Source: Monocercomonoides exilis | Lineage: Eukaryota > Preaxostyla > Oxymonadida > Polymastigidae | Length of the DNA: 64,000 nucleotides | NCBI GenBank assembly: GCA_001643675.2 | Contig: LSRY02000002.1 | Span: forward strand, 1,653,501-1,717,500 | Direction: 5' to 3' | Part shown: positions 35,938-49,600 of the stretch, piece by piece | How positions within the stretch are numbered: position 1 is the first letter of the stretch | Layout: each line of letters starts with the position of its first letter | The notes under the pieces: model-generated | Database searches by the model: none | The model's input: the letters and a program-made list of their open reading frames with translations, nothing else | Told to the model about the DNA's origin: nothing | Program-made: the position numbers and the translations under genes

Positions 35938-38900
35938 ATGAGTAAACAGCGATTGCAAAAAAGTTTTAACACAGCAAAGTTGAAACTTGTTCCTTCCATA
36001 TTTACTGAACAACCTCCAGTACTTGCATTTTCAGATGGAGGAGGTTATCTGTTTTTTTTACCTCCTGATGACGTGGTTCAGCCTCTATTGAAAGTTTGCG
36101 CACTTTTTTCATCAAATTGAATCACCGTTTCGTTATGTTGACTTTTTAATTAATTTTGAAAAGATGACAAGCCAATGTCCACAGATTGTGCGAGATTGTT
36201 TTCAGCTTGGAGGGTTTCAGACGGAAAAGAAATCAGAAGACTTACCGTGGCTTAGGTTTGTTAATTCAATTTTTTTCGTTCAGAGTCAATAAACTTTAAT
36301 ACCTTCGACTTATTATTATTGCTACAGCTTATGGGGGCGACTTTCAAAAGTATTTTGCTTCAATTTTTTATTCTATTTGATTTTAACAAATATTTTTAAG
36401 ACTGAATATAAATTGCTGGGGCCATTTCATCGCTCCAATCACTTTCCATGCACCTTCGAGTTGGGAAGAAAAGATAGATTGCATCATCACTTGATGTTGC
36501 TTTATCGTCGATTTGGACATCAACATTGTGGTTTTTTCCCAAAGACTTACATATTCCCAAGGGATAAAGCCATTTTCAAGGCAGATTTTGCAAAAAAAGA
36601 AGGAGGGCCATTCATCATCAAACCGGTTGCTGCTTCAAGAGGAATAGGTTTTCAGCTGCTTTTATTCATTGAGCCAAATTATAATTTTAAAACTATTGAA
36701 TTAAATTTCATATTTATTTCAAAACAAAAAAATTTCTTTCTCACACAAATTAATATATCTATTTTTACACGCAAACACAACAGGAATTCATGTGGTGAGC
36801 TCTTCGTCAAAAGTCCAATGCACACGAGGGACGCTGGCGCAGGAGTACATTGAGCGGCCGCTGCTGATCCGGGGGTTCAAGTTTGACCTGCGGCTGTATT
36901 TGGCTCTGATGGGCTATGACCCCTTGCGGATATACCTGTATCGAGACGGGATTGCGCGGTTTGCGTCTCAGGCGTATTCGCAGAACTCTCTCTCGCAGTA
37001 TGCGCACCTCACGAACTTCTCCATCAACAAAGGGAGGATCCGGACGTGTCTGGACGAGCAGAAGGAGAAAGCACGGCTGAAGGCGCTCGACGAAGACGAA
37101 GAGGAGGAATTCGAAGAGCAGATGGAAGAAGAAGAGGAGGAAGAGGAAGACTCATCGACTATCACAAGTAGTAGCGACAGCAGCGGCAATAGCAGCGACG
37201 AAGGGGTGACTGCAGATGAAGATGAGGCAGATGAGGATGAGGGAGAGAATGAAGAGAGGCGGAAAGGGAAGAACGGAGAAGAAGGGAATTTCGAAGCTGA
37301 TGAAGGCGGAGGAGAAAACGAGAGCGAAGGCAAAGGCGGGCGAAGCAACAGAAGCAACTCGAGCAGCGGGAGGCAGGCCAGAGTGAATGAGAGCTCCAGA
37401 GAAGAGACTGAAATGGTCGAAGCCAATCCCTCACAGACATCAGGCCGTGCTGCTAATCCCCATCCTCCACCGAAAGGGAAATCAGCCAAAAAGAACACAA
37501 CAACACCCACGTCTTCTTCTTCTTCTTCTTCTCACCCAAAAAAGCGGAAACTGACAGCAGCTGAGCGGAAGCAACAGAAAGAAGCAGAGCGTGCGCGGCG
37601 GAAAGCAGAGAAGCGTGCGAAGCGGAAGGCGAAGCTGAAAGAGCAGGCGCTGTTAGAAGAGGAGCACTCGCTGAAGTGGCGGCTGGTGGATATGCGGCTG
37701 TTTCTCCGGAGCCAGTTCGGGGCAGACGACGGGGTGGTTATGCGGAGGATCCAGGATGTGCTGATCAAGGCATTCATCTCTGCCGACGAGACCTTCACAC
37801 GCGAGCTGAGGACGACGCTGCGGTTTCCGTCGAACTGCTGCGAGCTGTATGGAGTGGACATCATATTGGACTCTGCGATGCGACCGTACATTTTGGAGAT
37901 CAACACATCGCCATCGATGAACTCAGGATCACCGCTGGACGAGACTGTGAAAGGAAACATGCTCACTGACTTGTTCTTCATGTTGGGGCACACGCCTTCT
38001 TCAGCCGATGGAAAGGTGCCGTTTGCATCGAGAGAGGACATCAGCAGGCTTGTGGCAGCGAACATGGCGATGCCTGGCTCTTCTGCAGCAGCAGGATCCT
38101 CAGCCAACATGAAGGCAGGTCTGTCTTCTGTGCTGAGGAAAGCGAAAGGGCTGAAGTTGAACGCTGTTGAAGCGCCTTTGTATCCGTGGGGTGGGACAGC
38201 CACAGGAGAAGCACTGAATCAGATGAAGAAGCAGAAGAAAAGCCCAGCTGCCAGTGCGAGACAGTCTTCTCCTGCGCCTTCTGTTTCATCATCACCTGCT
38301 CCATCCTCAGCTTCTCCTGCTCCACCAGCTTCTCCGTCATCCAGATCTCTTTCACCGTCACCTTCACCTTCTCCTTCTTCGTCTTCATCTCATTCTTCCA
38401 CATCAAATACAAACAACACATCAGCTTCTGCATTCGTCTTTCCTGGCTTCTACTCATCAGTCGCACATTCTTCTAACACTTCATCAACATCCTCTTCTTC
38501 TTCCTCCTCCTCCTCCTCCTCATCATCATCTTCCTCTTCCTCTTCCTCTTCCTCTTCCACCCTCCTCCCCTTCAACGAAGAAGATCCCACCACTCTTTCT
38601 GTCTCTTCCCTCTGCCCCGAAGACAAAGCCCTCCTCCGCCTCGTCGAATCTGAATATGCGCGGCGTGGCGGGTTCCAGCGCATCTTCCCCACTCCCTTCA
38701 ATGCGCTGCTGTATCGCCCCTTCTTCAAAGAGAGAAGGGCTTCAGATGCCCTCGTCGCCTGCTTCCTGCGGAGACGGTGGGTCGACACGTGCGGAGGACA
38801 CTTGAAGAGGATGAGGATGATCGAGAGGGAGAAAGAGGAGAAAGAACAGAAGGCTAACAGTACTGACAGACAAAACGGAGAAAATGAACATATTTATCAG

Positions 38901-39348
38901 AACCAAAGCGGAGCTTCTTCTCAGAGTTTGCCTGCAAAGCAGCTCAAAACAGCTATTAAAACAGACACTTCAAATACAACTTCTTCTTCCATTTCCTATG
39001 CCTCACACATCATCTCTTCACCTTCAATCACAACCACCTCACCCACACCCACACCCGTCCCTTCTCTGCCCATCTGCCCACACTGCCACGTGCCACATCC
39101 AAACGATCCGCTCTTTCAGCTCTCTTCGTCTCCTCTCTTCCTCTTCGACCATCCTTCTCCTGCTGCCACTGTGCAGAGGCCTGACAGCTGCATTAGGAAG
39201 CCCAGATATCCTTCTGTGTGGCTGTTGGATGACGAAGATTGCATACCTGTACAGCCTCCCTCACAGCTCATAAGACCAACATCAGCAAGAAGAACAAACG
39301 CCAATGGAGCTTCAGCCACTTCATCAACCACTTCTGCTTCTTCCTCTA

Positions 39349-39389
<41 letters not shown>

Positions 39390-42300
39390 ACTTCACGTTC
39401 TGTTTTTGATCTTCCTGAGCCAATCACAATTGTGCCTCTTCAGACAGCCACAACACAATCTGCTCCTTCAGCACATCCTTCTTCTGTGACACCTGAATAC
39501 TCTTCTGCCTCCTCTTCAGCCACACGCAATTCACTTCGATCATCAACATCATCTTCATCATCATCATCATCATCCTCTTCTTCTTCTTCCTCATTGTATT
39601 CAGTCAACAGTGAAGCCAACATCTCCGTCCTCACTCTCCCCGACTACACCCGCCCATTCACCCTCCCTCTCCTCTCCTCTCCTCTCCACTCTTCTTCTTC
39701 TTCCTCCTCCTCCTCAATGCGCAGTCATTCTGTTGGCCGATTCTCCTCTTCCACCCTCCTCGCCGGTATTGCCATGGGGATGGGGGCACAAGGAGCTGTG
39801 GGCAGTGATGGGAGGTTGATCAGGCGGATGGGCAGTGGAGAAGGAGATGGAGGGTATTTGGGTGCGGCAAAGGCAGCTGGCTTGCTGGCGAGGCCGGCTG
39901 TGACGGTGAGGGTGATGCAGGAGAAGTTCTTTGAGGAAGGGAAGGCAGGGCAGTCGCTGTTTGCGCTGCCTGCACTAAAGGGAGTAGCGGGAGAGAGAGA
40001 GAAAGAGAAGGGTGAGGAGAGAGAAAGAGAGGGAGGAGAAGGAGGAGGAGAAGAGAATGAGAGAGGAAAAAGAGAAAGAAATGGAATGAGAAGCAATGAG
40101 AAAGAGAATAAGAACGGGAACGAAGATGAAGGAGAATATGAAGAAGTTAAAGACAGAGCATATTCGAGTGATGAAGTGACGAGAAATCCGAAGGAATATT
40201 CCAACAGAGAAGAAGCACCAAGTCAAAGGCGTTCACTTGGAATGTCACATGGCTTGCATCTCCCCAAAGTGAAGAAGGAGAACAACGAAATGGCTGCTGA
40301 GAACGATATCGTCACACCTCGTGTGGGATACAGCGAGCAAGAAGGATCAGCTGCATCTGTTTCTTCCTCTTCCTCTTCCTCTGGCTCATCCACTTCTTCG
40401 TCATTTATATCATCATCATCATCTTCTTCTTCTTCATCGTCTTCGTCTTCATCTTCATTTTCATCAGCACCTTCACTGCCTCTCTCTTCCTCCCCCTTCT
40501 CCTCCCCTTTCTCTTCTCCTTCAAAAGGTCTTATTTCTCCGCGGAGCCAAAGAAAACTCGAAGTTCTCCCTTCTTCCCATCCACTGCGCCTGTCCCGCAG
40601 TTCTCAATCGTTCTCCAACGGGCTGCCGGCAAAAATTCCGCCTTATTCGCCTTCAGAAGCTGATATGATTACACAGACGAAGCAGCTTCGTGTGTCGCAT
40701 TCAGCAACCCGCTCGCTTGTGCCTGCTGCTCAGCTGTCAGCAACACTCCAATCTGCTTCTACTCATTCATCATCTACTCGATCAACTCCAATGTCTTCGT
40801 CTTTTTCATCATCATCATCATCTTCTTCTTCTTCTTCTATTCACAATCCAACTTCTCCTGCAAGCACCATTGCTGCTCTGCTGGCATCGTTGTCAACTCT
40901 TCCTCCAGCTGCCAAATACAAACCACCAACTTCCACGTCAACACATTCATTTTCATCATCATCATCATCATCATCATCTTCTTCTTCTTCTTCTTCATTT
41001 TCTTCCGGAAATCTGAATCAAAATCTGAATTCTTCTTCAAAGTCTGCTTTTTCACAGTCAACACGAGATTTTTCTATGCGATCTCCAAAACAAGCATCAT
41101 CATTGCATGCATCTCCAATGAACTTAACAGGCAATCTAATGGCTGAATCTTCTGCTTCTGTCACACCAATCTCTTCTCCTCCTCCTCCACAAACATCTTT
41201 GTCTACTTCTTCCTCCTCATCTCCTTCCTCTTCATTGCTTTCTCATTCTGGACAGACAAGCCATTCTCAATCAACATCTGCTGCACAACATGAGAATAAC
41301 AATAAACTTTTATCGCCAACATCCAACAAAGCACTGATGACTCCAACATCTCCAACATCTCTATCATCATCAGCATCTTCTTCCTCTTCCTCTTCTTCCT
41401 CCTCTTCTTCATCATCTTCTTCTTCTTCTTCAACTTCTTCTTCAATGATGACAATGTCAACAGGAAGGAGAACATTTCCTGTGCTTCATTCGCCCACTCC
41501 TCTTCAGCCTCGACAGAATGACTCGTCTTTGCTACAACCTGCTTCTTCTTCTTCTTCTTCTTCTTTTCTGTCTCCTTCTGTCACACCTGCTTCATCTCCA
41601 CTCAGTTTTTCATATTCTCCCTCTTCTTCTTCTTCTTCTTCCTCTTCCACCTCATCTAACTCAAATTCCACAAGTTCATCTTCTTCCTCTTCCTCCTCTT
41701 CATCCTCATCCACTCTTGCACACTCCCCAATGATTCCATTGAGACACTCATCTCTTTCTCCTCTCGTGTCTGCCTCTCCTTCATTGCAGCAGCCTTCTTC
41801 TTCTTCCTCCTCTTCCTCCTCCTCTTTCACACATGAACAATATTCTCTTCTTTCTCCGTCTCCGCCTCCTCCGATGAATTCTTCATCGCCTCTCATTTCG
41901 TCTTCCAATCTGCCTCAAACTTCTTCACCTGCTTCTTCTTCTGCTGCCATCCACTCTGCAAAGACTCTTCATTCTTCGTATCCTTCTTCCTCGTCTCTGT
42001 TATCTTCTTCTTCCTCTGTTCCTTCAATTTCTCCCTCCTCCTCTTCTTCTTCTCCTTCTTCTCCTTCCTCCTCCTCCTCCTCCTCACTCACTTCTACCCA
42101 TTCCATCTCCCCCAAAATCTCTCGCTCTTCCAGTCTCCATCGATCTGCCGATGTTTCTCCTTCTGTCCGCCGAAAAGTTCTTTCGCATTCCAATTCAGCT
42201 GCTGCTTATCCTTCCTCTTCTCTTCCCTATCACCCGCCTTCCCCTCGCCACCAGCGCATCGCTTCTTTGGGAATGCACAGCACACAGCCACCACAATTAG

Positions 42301-43439
42301 CTCAGAATTCTTCTTCTTCTTCTTCTTCTTCTCCTTTGGCGCCTCTCTCTGCAACTTCTTCTGGATTTTCAGTGGCAAATGGATTTGCGACAGAGAATGG
42401 ATCAACTCCACAGCACAGCAGTCAACAAGGCTTGCCTTCACTGCAATCTAATGGAGCATCACCAATGTCTGAACAATCTCCTTCTTTATCATCATCATCA
42501 TCTTCTTCTTCTTCTTCAACATTTTCATCTCCTCAGAGTTCTCTTTCAGCCTCTGACTCCGCCTTTTCGTCAGATTCTTTGTTTTCTCGCCATCCTTCCA
42601 ATGTTGTGCGCTCCTTCACTTCACATCGTGTTCCTTCGCCTTCTTCTTCTTCTGCTGCTAATCAGACTTTACAGCCACAAGGCAGTTCACGTGCAAAGAA
42701 AGAACACAATCAAGATATCCATTCAATGTCTTCTCCTCTTCCAACTTTTAATTCATCATCATCTTCATCATCATCCTCTGAACCATCTCGTCCATCAACT
42801 ACTTCTTCTTCCTCTCCTTCTTCCTCTTCCTCTTCCCCTTCTTCTTCTTCTTCGACAAATCCCACTCTTTCTTTGGGCTCATCTTCATATTCATCCAATC
42901 GTCTTAGTCTTTCTTCTACTGCTGGTCGTCCATCTTCTGTGCCTTCATCTTCACAACACTCAAATATTCAGTCATCTCCTTCCTCTTCTTCCTCCTCTTC
43001 TTCCTCTTCTTCTTCCTCTTCTTCTTTGCCATCTTCAACAGCTTCTTCAACTTCTTCCTCTTCTCAATTGTTTTCTTCTGTCTCTTTGTTCAACAGAGAA
43101 ACTGTCAATATGATTTCCAAGAAGAAAAAAAACACAGAACACTCAATGAATCATACTTCATCATCTTCATCATCTTCAGCAATGAACCAGCAGACAGCAA
43201 TCCCCAATTCTTTGGGCTCTTCTCATTCTGCTTCTTCTATTTTGTCCTCTTCTTCTGGCCATTCAGCATATTCCAGTTCCACTTTGCGACCTGCTTCTCC
43301 TTTTTCCTCTTCGACTCGCTCTCCTTTTGCCTCGTTCGCATCCATCCATCCATTCAACCAGAGTCAGTATGCAAGGCCTGCATCTCCACTTCGTCCTTCT
43401 TCTCCTTCACTCCCAAAATTCCCTCTTCAGAAAAAATAA
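35938..43439 (+). CDS. Tubulin tyrosine ligase-like (TTLL) enzyme with very long poly-Ser tail
   Basis: Exons 35938-36093, 36164-36255, 36328-36349 (22 nt), 36401-36647 and 36784-43439; total 7173 nt, 2390 aa. TTLL landmarks run in order: FQLGGFQTEKKSEDLPW with LSLWGRLSK, FHRSNHFPCTFELGRKDRL, FIIKPVAASRGIGIHVV (ATP-binding, ~160-177), YIERPLLIRGFKFDLRLYL, RIYLYRDGIARFA, LTNFSINK and ILEINTSPSMNS (~545). Spacing is normal except for a ~200-aa acidic/basic insertion between SINK and LKWRLVDMRLF (about residues 265-465). The arrangement is most like polyglutamylating TTLL4/5/6-type members, which add glutamate chains to tubulin on axonemes and cytoskeletal microtubules; the exact activity is uncertain. 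Residues ~570-2390 are dominated by Ser homopolymers with Pro/Thr. Introns 1 and 2 start GTTTG. Confidence 0.9.
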
Positions 43440-43690
43440 ACATATTTTTTTTGATATGTTATGCTATGTATATATTTAATTCAATGCTATTAAAGCATCA
43501 TATTTTGTTAAAATCAAATTTTTCTTGTTTTTGAATTCTCTCTTAAACGAATAATCTATTTATTGGAACTACAAAATTAAACGAGCTGTTTATGAAAGCA
43601 AATTATCAAAAAAAGCTTTATTAACTCTTGTGCCATAATAAAATTTTTAATTTTCGTTTCTGTATTTTTTTAATTTTTGCCTGTATTTCA

Positions 43691-46600
43691 ATGGATACAG
43701 ATGAAAATACAATTGAGCTGCATGGAGTTCAAGTTAAATTTCCGTGTAAGCCCTATTTGCCTCAAAGATTAATCATGGATCGTCTTATTGGTGCAATTTC
43801 AACTTCAACAAACGCCTTATTAGAGAGTCCAACCGGTACGGGTAAAACGCTTGCATTATTATGCGGCTCATGTGCGTTTCAGCAAAAAATGAAAAAAGAA
43901 TTACTTCCAAAAGCACCATTCGCAAAAGGATCAACTAGTAATTTATCTTCTTCTGCGCCAAGATATCCACCAGTAACAACATCAGATATTGAAGATATTG
44001 TTCCAAATGAAAAGAGTGAGCCGAATTATTATCAAAAACGTATGAAAAATTTCGTATTTTTTAAGAAAGAAATTAAAATATTTTTCGTTTTTCTTATCTC
44101 AAATATCATTTTCACAAAATAACATTTATTAATTTTAATATATTGAAAATAAAATTGAAACAGCGAAATATTATCCGAGAATCTTCTATTTAACACGGAC
44201 TCACATGCAGATTAAACAAATTGTCGAAGAATTGAAAAGAACAGCCTACGAGCCTCGAATGACAATACTTGCATCGAGAAAGCAACTTTGCTTGAAATTG
44301 CATGTTCGATCGTCTCCAAACCCTGGGGCAGAATGCACAAAATTGTGTAAACAAAGGATCAATGGATGCGGATACAGAAGAAGGGTTGAAAAGGCTTTGC
44401 AAATGAAGTCAATTTCAAGAGGTCTCTGGTCTCTAAAAGATCTAATAAGTATTTGCAGAGAAGTTGGTGCGTGTCCATATTTCGTCGCCATGGAAATGCT
44501 TAAAAAAGCAGAACTTGTTTGAAAAATTATTCTATTTTATTTTCGTTCATAGAAATAATGTTAAAATATTTAAATTTGAAAAGGTTTTGGCACCATATAA
44601 CTACATAATCGACCCAACAATTCGCCGAGTGATGGGTGCTGCAGCTTCTCCGAACGACTCAATTTTGATATTCGACGAAGCTCACAACATCGAAAGCACA
44701 TGCAGAGAGAGTGTGACATACAAGTTCACCAGAAAGGAGCTGGAGAGGGCATGCATTGAAGTGAATGAGATGGTTGAGAGATTGGATGCATTGCACAACC
44801 TGATGAATGCGAAGTGGAGAAAGGCATATGCAGAAGAGGAAGCTAAGAGGAAGCGAAACGAAAGGAAAAAAGAAAGAGAGCTGAAATGGGATAAGTGGAC
44901 GAAAGAAAAGCGAATGAAAGATTTGATAGAGAAAAGAAAGGAGGAAAGAAGAAGGGAAGAAAGAGAAAAGAGAAAGAGAGAGTTCGGATTGGACGATGAG
45001 TCAGTTGTCTTTGATGAGATTGACTCTGATGCAATTGAAAAGGAAGTCGAAGAAGAAGAAAGGAAAAGAGAAGAAAAAGAAAAAATACAGGAAACAATCA
45101 AAAATAGCGTAATTGACAAAGCGAAAATAAGTTTTAAGCCATCTTTAAAATCGTTATCTTCTGTTCCATCATTGTCTTCAAACTCACTATTCACTTTTCA
45201 CAATCAGAATTCCTCTCCTCAATCGACAACACCATTACTGTCATCATCAAAATCCCCATCTCCATCACCTTCTCCAGTGCCAGGACAATCTTCAATTTTT
45301 TCATCCGCCCAACCATCGTCCAGTGTGCTTCCTCAAAATCCCTCAGAGAAGGGCTTTTTTGTTTCTCAGTTTCCTTCCATTCCATCAGCGCTTCATTGGT
45401 CATCTTGTCTTCCTGTCTACAAAGATTGGGCAAGGCCGTTTGGGTTGGAGAGGTTAGCAGATTGCTTTGTGGACGGAGGAGTAAACGATGAAGCTGAAGA
45501 AGGAGCTATTAACTTTGGCAACAATGATGCAAGTAACGGCTCTATTCTTAACCAATCAAATATTGTGACTCTTGATGACTTGAAGAAAGCTGACAAGGAC
45601 AGTGGATCAATAGAAGGATCAGAGATGAGTATTAGTTCAGCAGAAGCCGATCAACAGAAAAGTGATGGTGAGAAGAATGATTTGCAAGCGAAGGCAGAAC
45701 AGACAATGAAAAGCTATGAAGTGACCAATAATGAAACATTCATGGAAAGTCTTATGAAGATGGGGAATGCGGTGTCAGAGCTGAAAGAGATTGCGAAGAC
45801 AAAGAAAGAGGCGAGAAGGGAAATCAGAGAGAAAACTGCAGAAAGTGAAAGAGAAGAACTTATGAAAAGAGGAATTTTCAGAAACAAGGAAGAATATGTT
45901 GACGAAGGAAAGACAACAAACTTGATGATATTAAGATCTTTAGCTTCGGTTAGATCCTCAGGTGAAGCAGGAAAAAATGACAATGGAGATGATGATGACA
46001 TTGAATGCTTGGGATCAAAAAGTCAGTTTCAACCACAAAACTTAACAAAATCAACAAGTTCAGTTTCTGATGAAAACGAACTAACTGAAGAAGAAGAAGA
46101 AGAAGAATCAAACGACGAAGTTGGAATAAACGAAGGATTTTTTGATCATTCTGTTCTGGGTTTTGCATTGAATGTGATGGGATGGATGCTGAAAAGAGTG
46201 ACGCATTGGGTGATGGCCAAAGAGATTGCAGCGAATGACGAACTTATGAAGCATCAGGGGAAAGCAATACGTTTGCAACACTTGAGCTTATTTGAAAATC
46301 TATTTGCTATTTATTGTCTATCATTTTGCATTCTATGATTACTGATTATTTCCTTTTTAATGTTTCTGCTGTTTCCAATTTTCCATATTTTCTCTCAACC
46401 TTTTAAAGCGACATTCTCAACAACACCTGTCTCTGGTGGAAGATGGATGATATCTGATGAATTTGACCCCACAAAGAAAGTAGACAACCTTCAGTGTGTT
46501 CTCAAACAACTTTATCTTTTTATTTTTTCATGAATCTGACAATGTTTCTATTTTGATGCTTTTCTTTAATAATTCATAATGTTTGAATTTATTAAATAAT

Positions 46601-49600
46601 TCGATATTCTTTTTCAGTTTTCTTGGTGAGCATGGAAGGTTTTGCTTTGAGTCCAGTGGAATAACAGATCAAACACTGATATTATTTACCAAATGTTTTC
46701 ATGTTTTGGATGAATTCAAATTCAATACTACAGATGATATTGATGAAGGAGATGGGGGAGATGACGATTATGACGAAGAAAATAAGGGATCCAAGAAGAG
46801 TTATGAAAAAGGAACAAAGAAAAGAAGGAAAATTGATGATGAAGAAGGAGCAGGAGACGATGAAGACGATAAGGATTCAAAAAAAGTGAAAGATCAACTT
46901 GACAAAGAGAAAAAGATGCAATTCAAAGAGCTTCAGAAAAAGGAAGAAACATTTAATCGTAGAGTTTGGGCAACTGTCCACTCATTCATCAAACGGAAAA
47001 AAGTCTATTTGTCGATCAATGAACTGCTTCGGAGGAATCAGAGGCTGCTGCGAGCATTGAACAGCGAGGCACAAGACAGCTCAGACTCAGGAGTCAGGGC
47101 ATCACGAATAAGGAACGAGCATAAGGACTCTCTTCTGAGAATGCAAAAGGATCTGATTGATCTGAAGATGCAAGCTGGATGGCTTGTGAAGAACAACAAA
47201 GACATTGGAAAGGGGTTTTCCAGAGATGGGCTTTTGATGCGAGCGAATACGATGAAGTATCTTTTGGAGGACATTCAGATGCGCAGTGATTGTGCACGTG
47301 CCCTCAACGAAATGTTTGACGGAAGTTCCGAGAGCAAGAAGAGCGATGTGCTCAGTTCTTTGAACCAGCAAGAGCAGGAAGACTTCGACGAAAACGATGT
47401 TGATGGACAGTCGGTTCCATTGCCACGTGATACTCTGATCAGCGATTCTCTTCTTGTTGTCATGGAAAAGCTGTCTCTTTTGAGTGATTTTTTCTTCCAC
47501 GAAAACGGAATGTTTGTTGAGCAATATGGACTTCTGATGGAGTTTAACAGGAGCTTGGTGCAAAAGGGAGCAGATAGAGAAAGAGATATGAAAAGAGAGA
47601 TGGCAAAGCTGAATACAAACAACGCGCAAAATTCAGGAGCATCCAACGAAGATTACAAAAGAAGAGGAAAAAAGAGGGTGTTTGGAATGTCACAGGAGAG
47701 TATAGAAGAGAAGTATGCGATGAAGAAGAGACAAGATGAAGAAGAGAATGATGTTAATGTGGATTTGTATCGATTACTCACAAGAGAAGAGAACAAATAC
47801 ATGCTTGACACAGACATGACAGATCTTATGAATGAAGGCTCAATGAATTCAAATCGTGCTGACAATAAAGGATGGAACGCATCTGAGAAAACAGAAAGCA
47901 ACACTTTTTGGTCAGCGCATTCAACATATGTTCCAACAGCCTCTCCTTCATATTCATTTCAAAAGACTCCATCTCTCTTCGCTTCATCCATTCAACCATC
48001 CTCAGCACCTCATCCGCATTCACAATCATTTCATCCATTTCGCTCAATCTCTTTCATTGCACTTTCACCTTCGATTGCATTCCACTTCTTAAAGACTGCA
48101 CGCTCCATTATCCTCACTTCAGGAACTCTTGCTCCCTTCATTTCCTTTCCTTCTGAATTGTCCACTGTCTTCTCTGACACGTTGCAAGCACCTCATGTTG
48201 TGGACATGCAGAAACAGGTACTTGCTTCTGCCATTCCTCGTCTCCTGCCTCTGAATCCTGCAAATGCTGAATTACAAGCAATGCCTTCTCAGTCATATCC
48301 ATCGAGTGATTATTCACCAAGCGCTTCTTCTTCCTCTTCTTCTTCATATCCATCCTCAATGGGTAGAGAAACAACTGAGCTCTGCTCGACTTCTGCTTGT
48401 TCGCAGAACGAGTCTATGATCGATAGATATGGCGATGCTATTTTATCTATTGCAACGAATGTACCGCATGGCATGCTTGTCTTTTTCTCATCGTACAATC
48501 AGGCACTGACTTACATGCTGCGCTGGCACCGCACAAAGCTTCTTCAGAAGATATGTGATGTCAAAAGAGTGTTTGTTGAGTCGAAAGAGATGGGCGAAAT
48601 AGCAATTGGCAAAGTAAGGTCTTCTAACAGTAAAGTCGACGATGATGAATTTGCTTCACTCACTTCCAGACTGAAAGGAGGTTCAAAGGCAAAGTTGACT
48701 GCAAGAGAAAGAGGGAAGCTGTTTGGCTTGAGCCAGAAACAGAAATGGATAGAAAGAAAGGAGCAAGAGAAGAGGGCACGTTCTATGAAGTATGGACAAC
48801 CTAACGCGACAGAACAGAATTTTTCATCTCTTTTTGGTAGGACAAAAAGAACCGGATCTTTCAGCGATGATCTAACAGAATCAAGTAAATCACTTGACTC
48901 AGAAGATGCATTTGAAAGCAAATTGTTCGGGGACGATGAAGATGAAGAGGACAAAGATGATGATTTTGAAAATGACGATGACACAAGGAATGATGAAGAA
49001 AGCACATTTTTGACGGTGATGATGGAAAACTACAGACACGCTATTCAAATCAGTCTTCATGAAGAAAGGAAAAGAGAACAAAAACTGAATGCATCTTCAG
49101 ATGCAGCACTGTCAAGAAGTTCATCATTGAGTTTCAACTCAAACTCTGACAATTTGGATGATGAAGAGTCAATCATTTCCAAAACCAGGCTGCTTGAGGA
49201 TGGAGATGAAGATACCAGCCTTCAAAACAGTTTGGACTATACAAGCAATAACGAAGACAATGATAGCAGTAAAGGCGAAAGAAGAAATTCTTTGACAAGG
49301 CGAACTTCGAGCTTTGGCGATAGTCGTTCTCGTTCAAAGAAAGCTATGCAATCCAGATCCCCTGATCCTAATCAATGGATCGTGCTTGATAAGAAATACT
49401 CATCTTATTCGCATTCTTCCTTCTTTTCAAGCTACTCTCTGTCAAATCTTATCCCACTTGAAGGGAAAGGGAATGCAGCTGGTGGAGCACTGTTGTTTGC
49501 CATCTGCCGAGGTCGCATAAGCGAAGGGATCAATTTTCAAGACGCTTTGTGTCGTTGTGTGGTGCTGATGGGTGTTCCTTATCCAGCAAAGAACGCACCA

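Noticed and set aside
36960-43120. Numerous long antisense frames (Glu/Asp-, Lys- or Leu-rich)
   Set aside because: All are reading-frame shadows of poly-Ser and acidic tracts of the TTLL gene.
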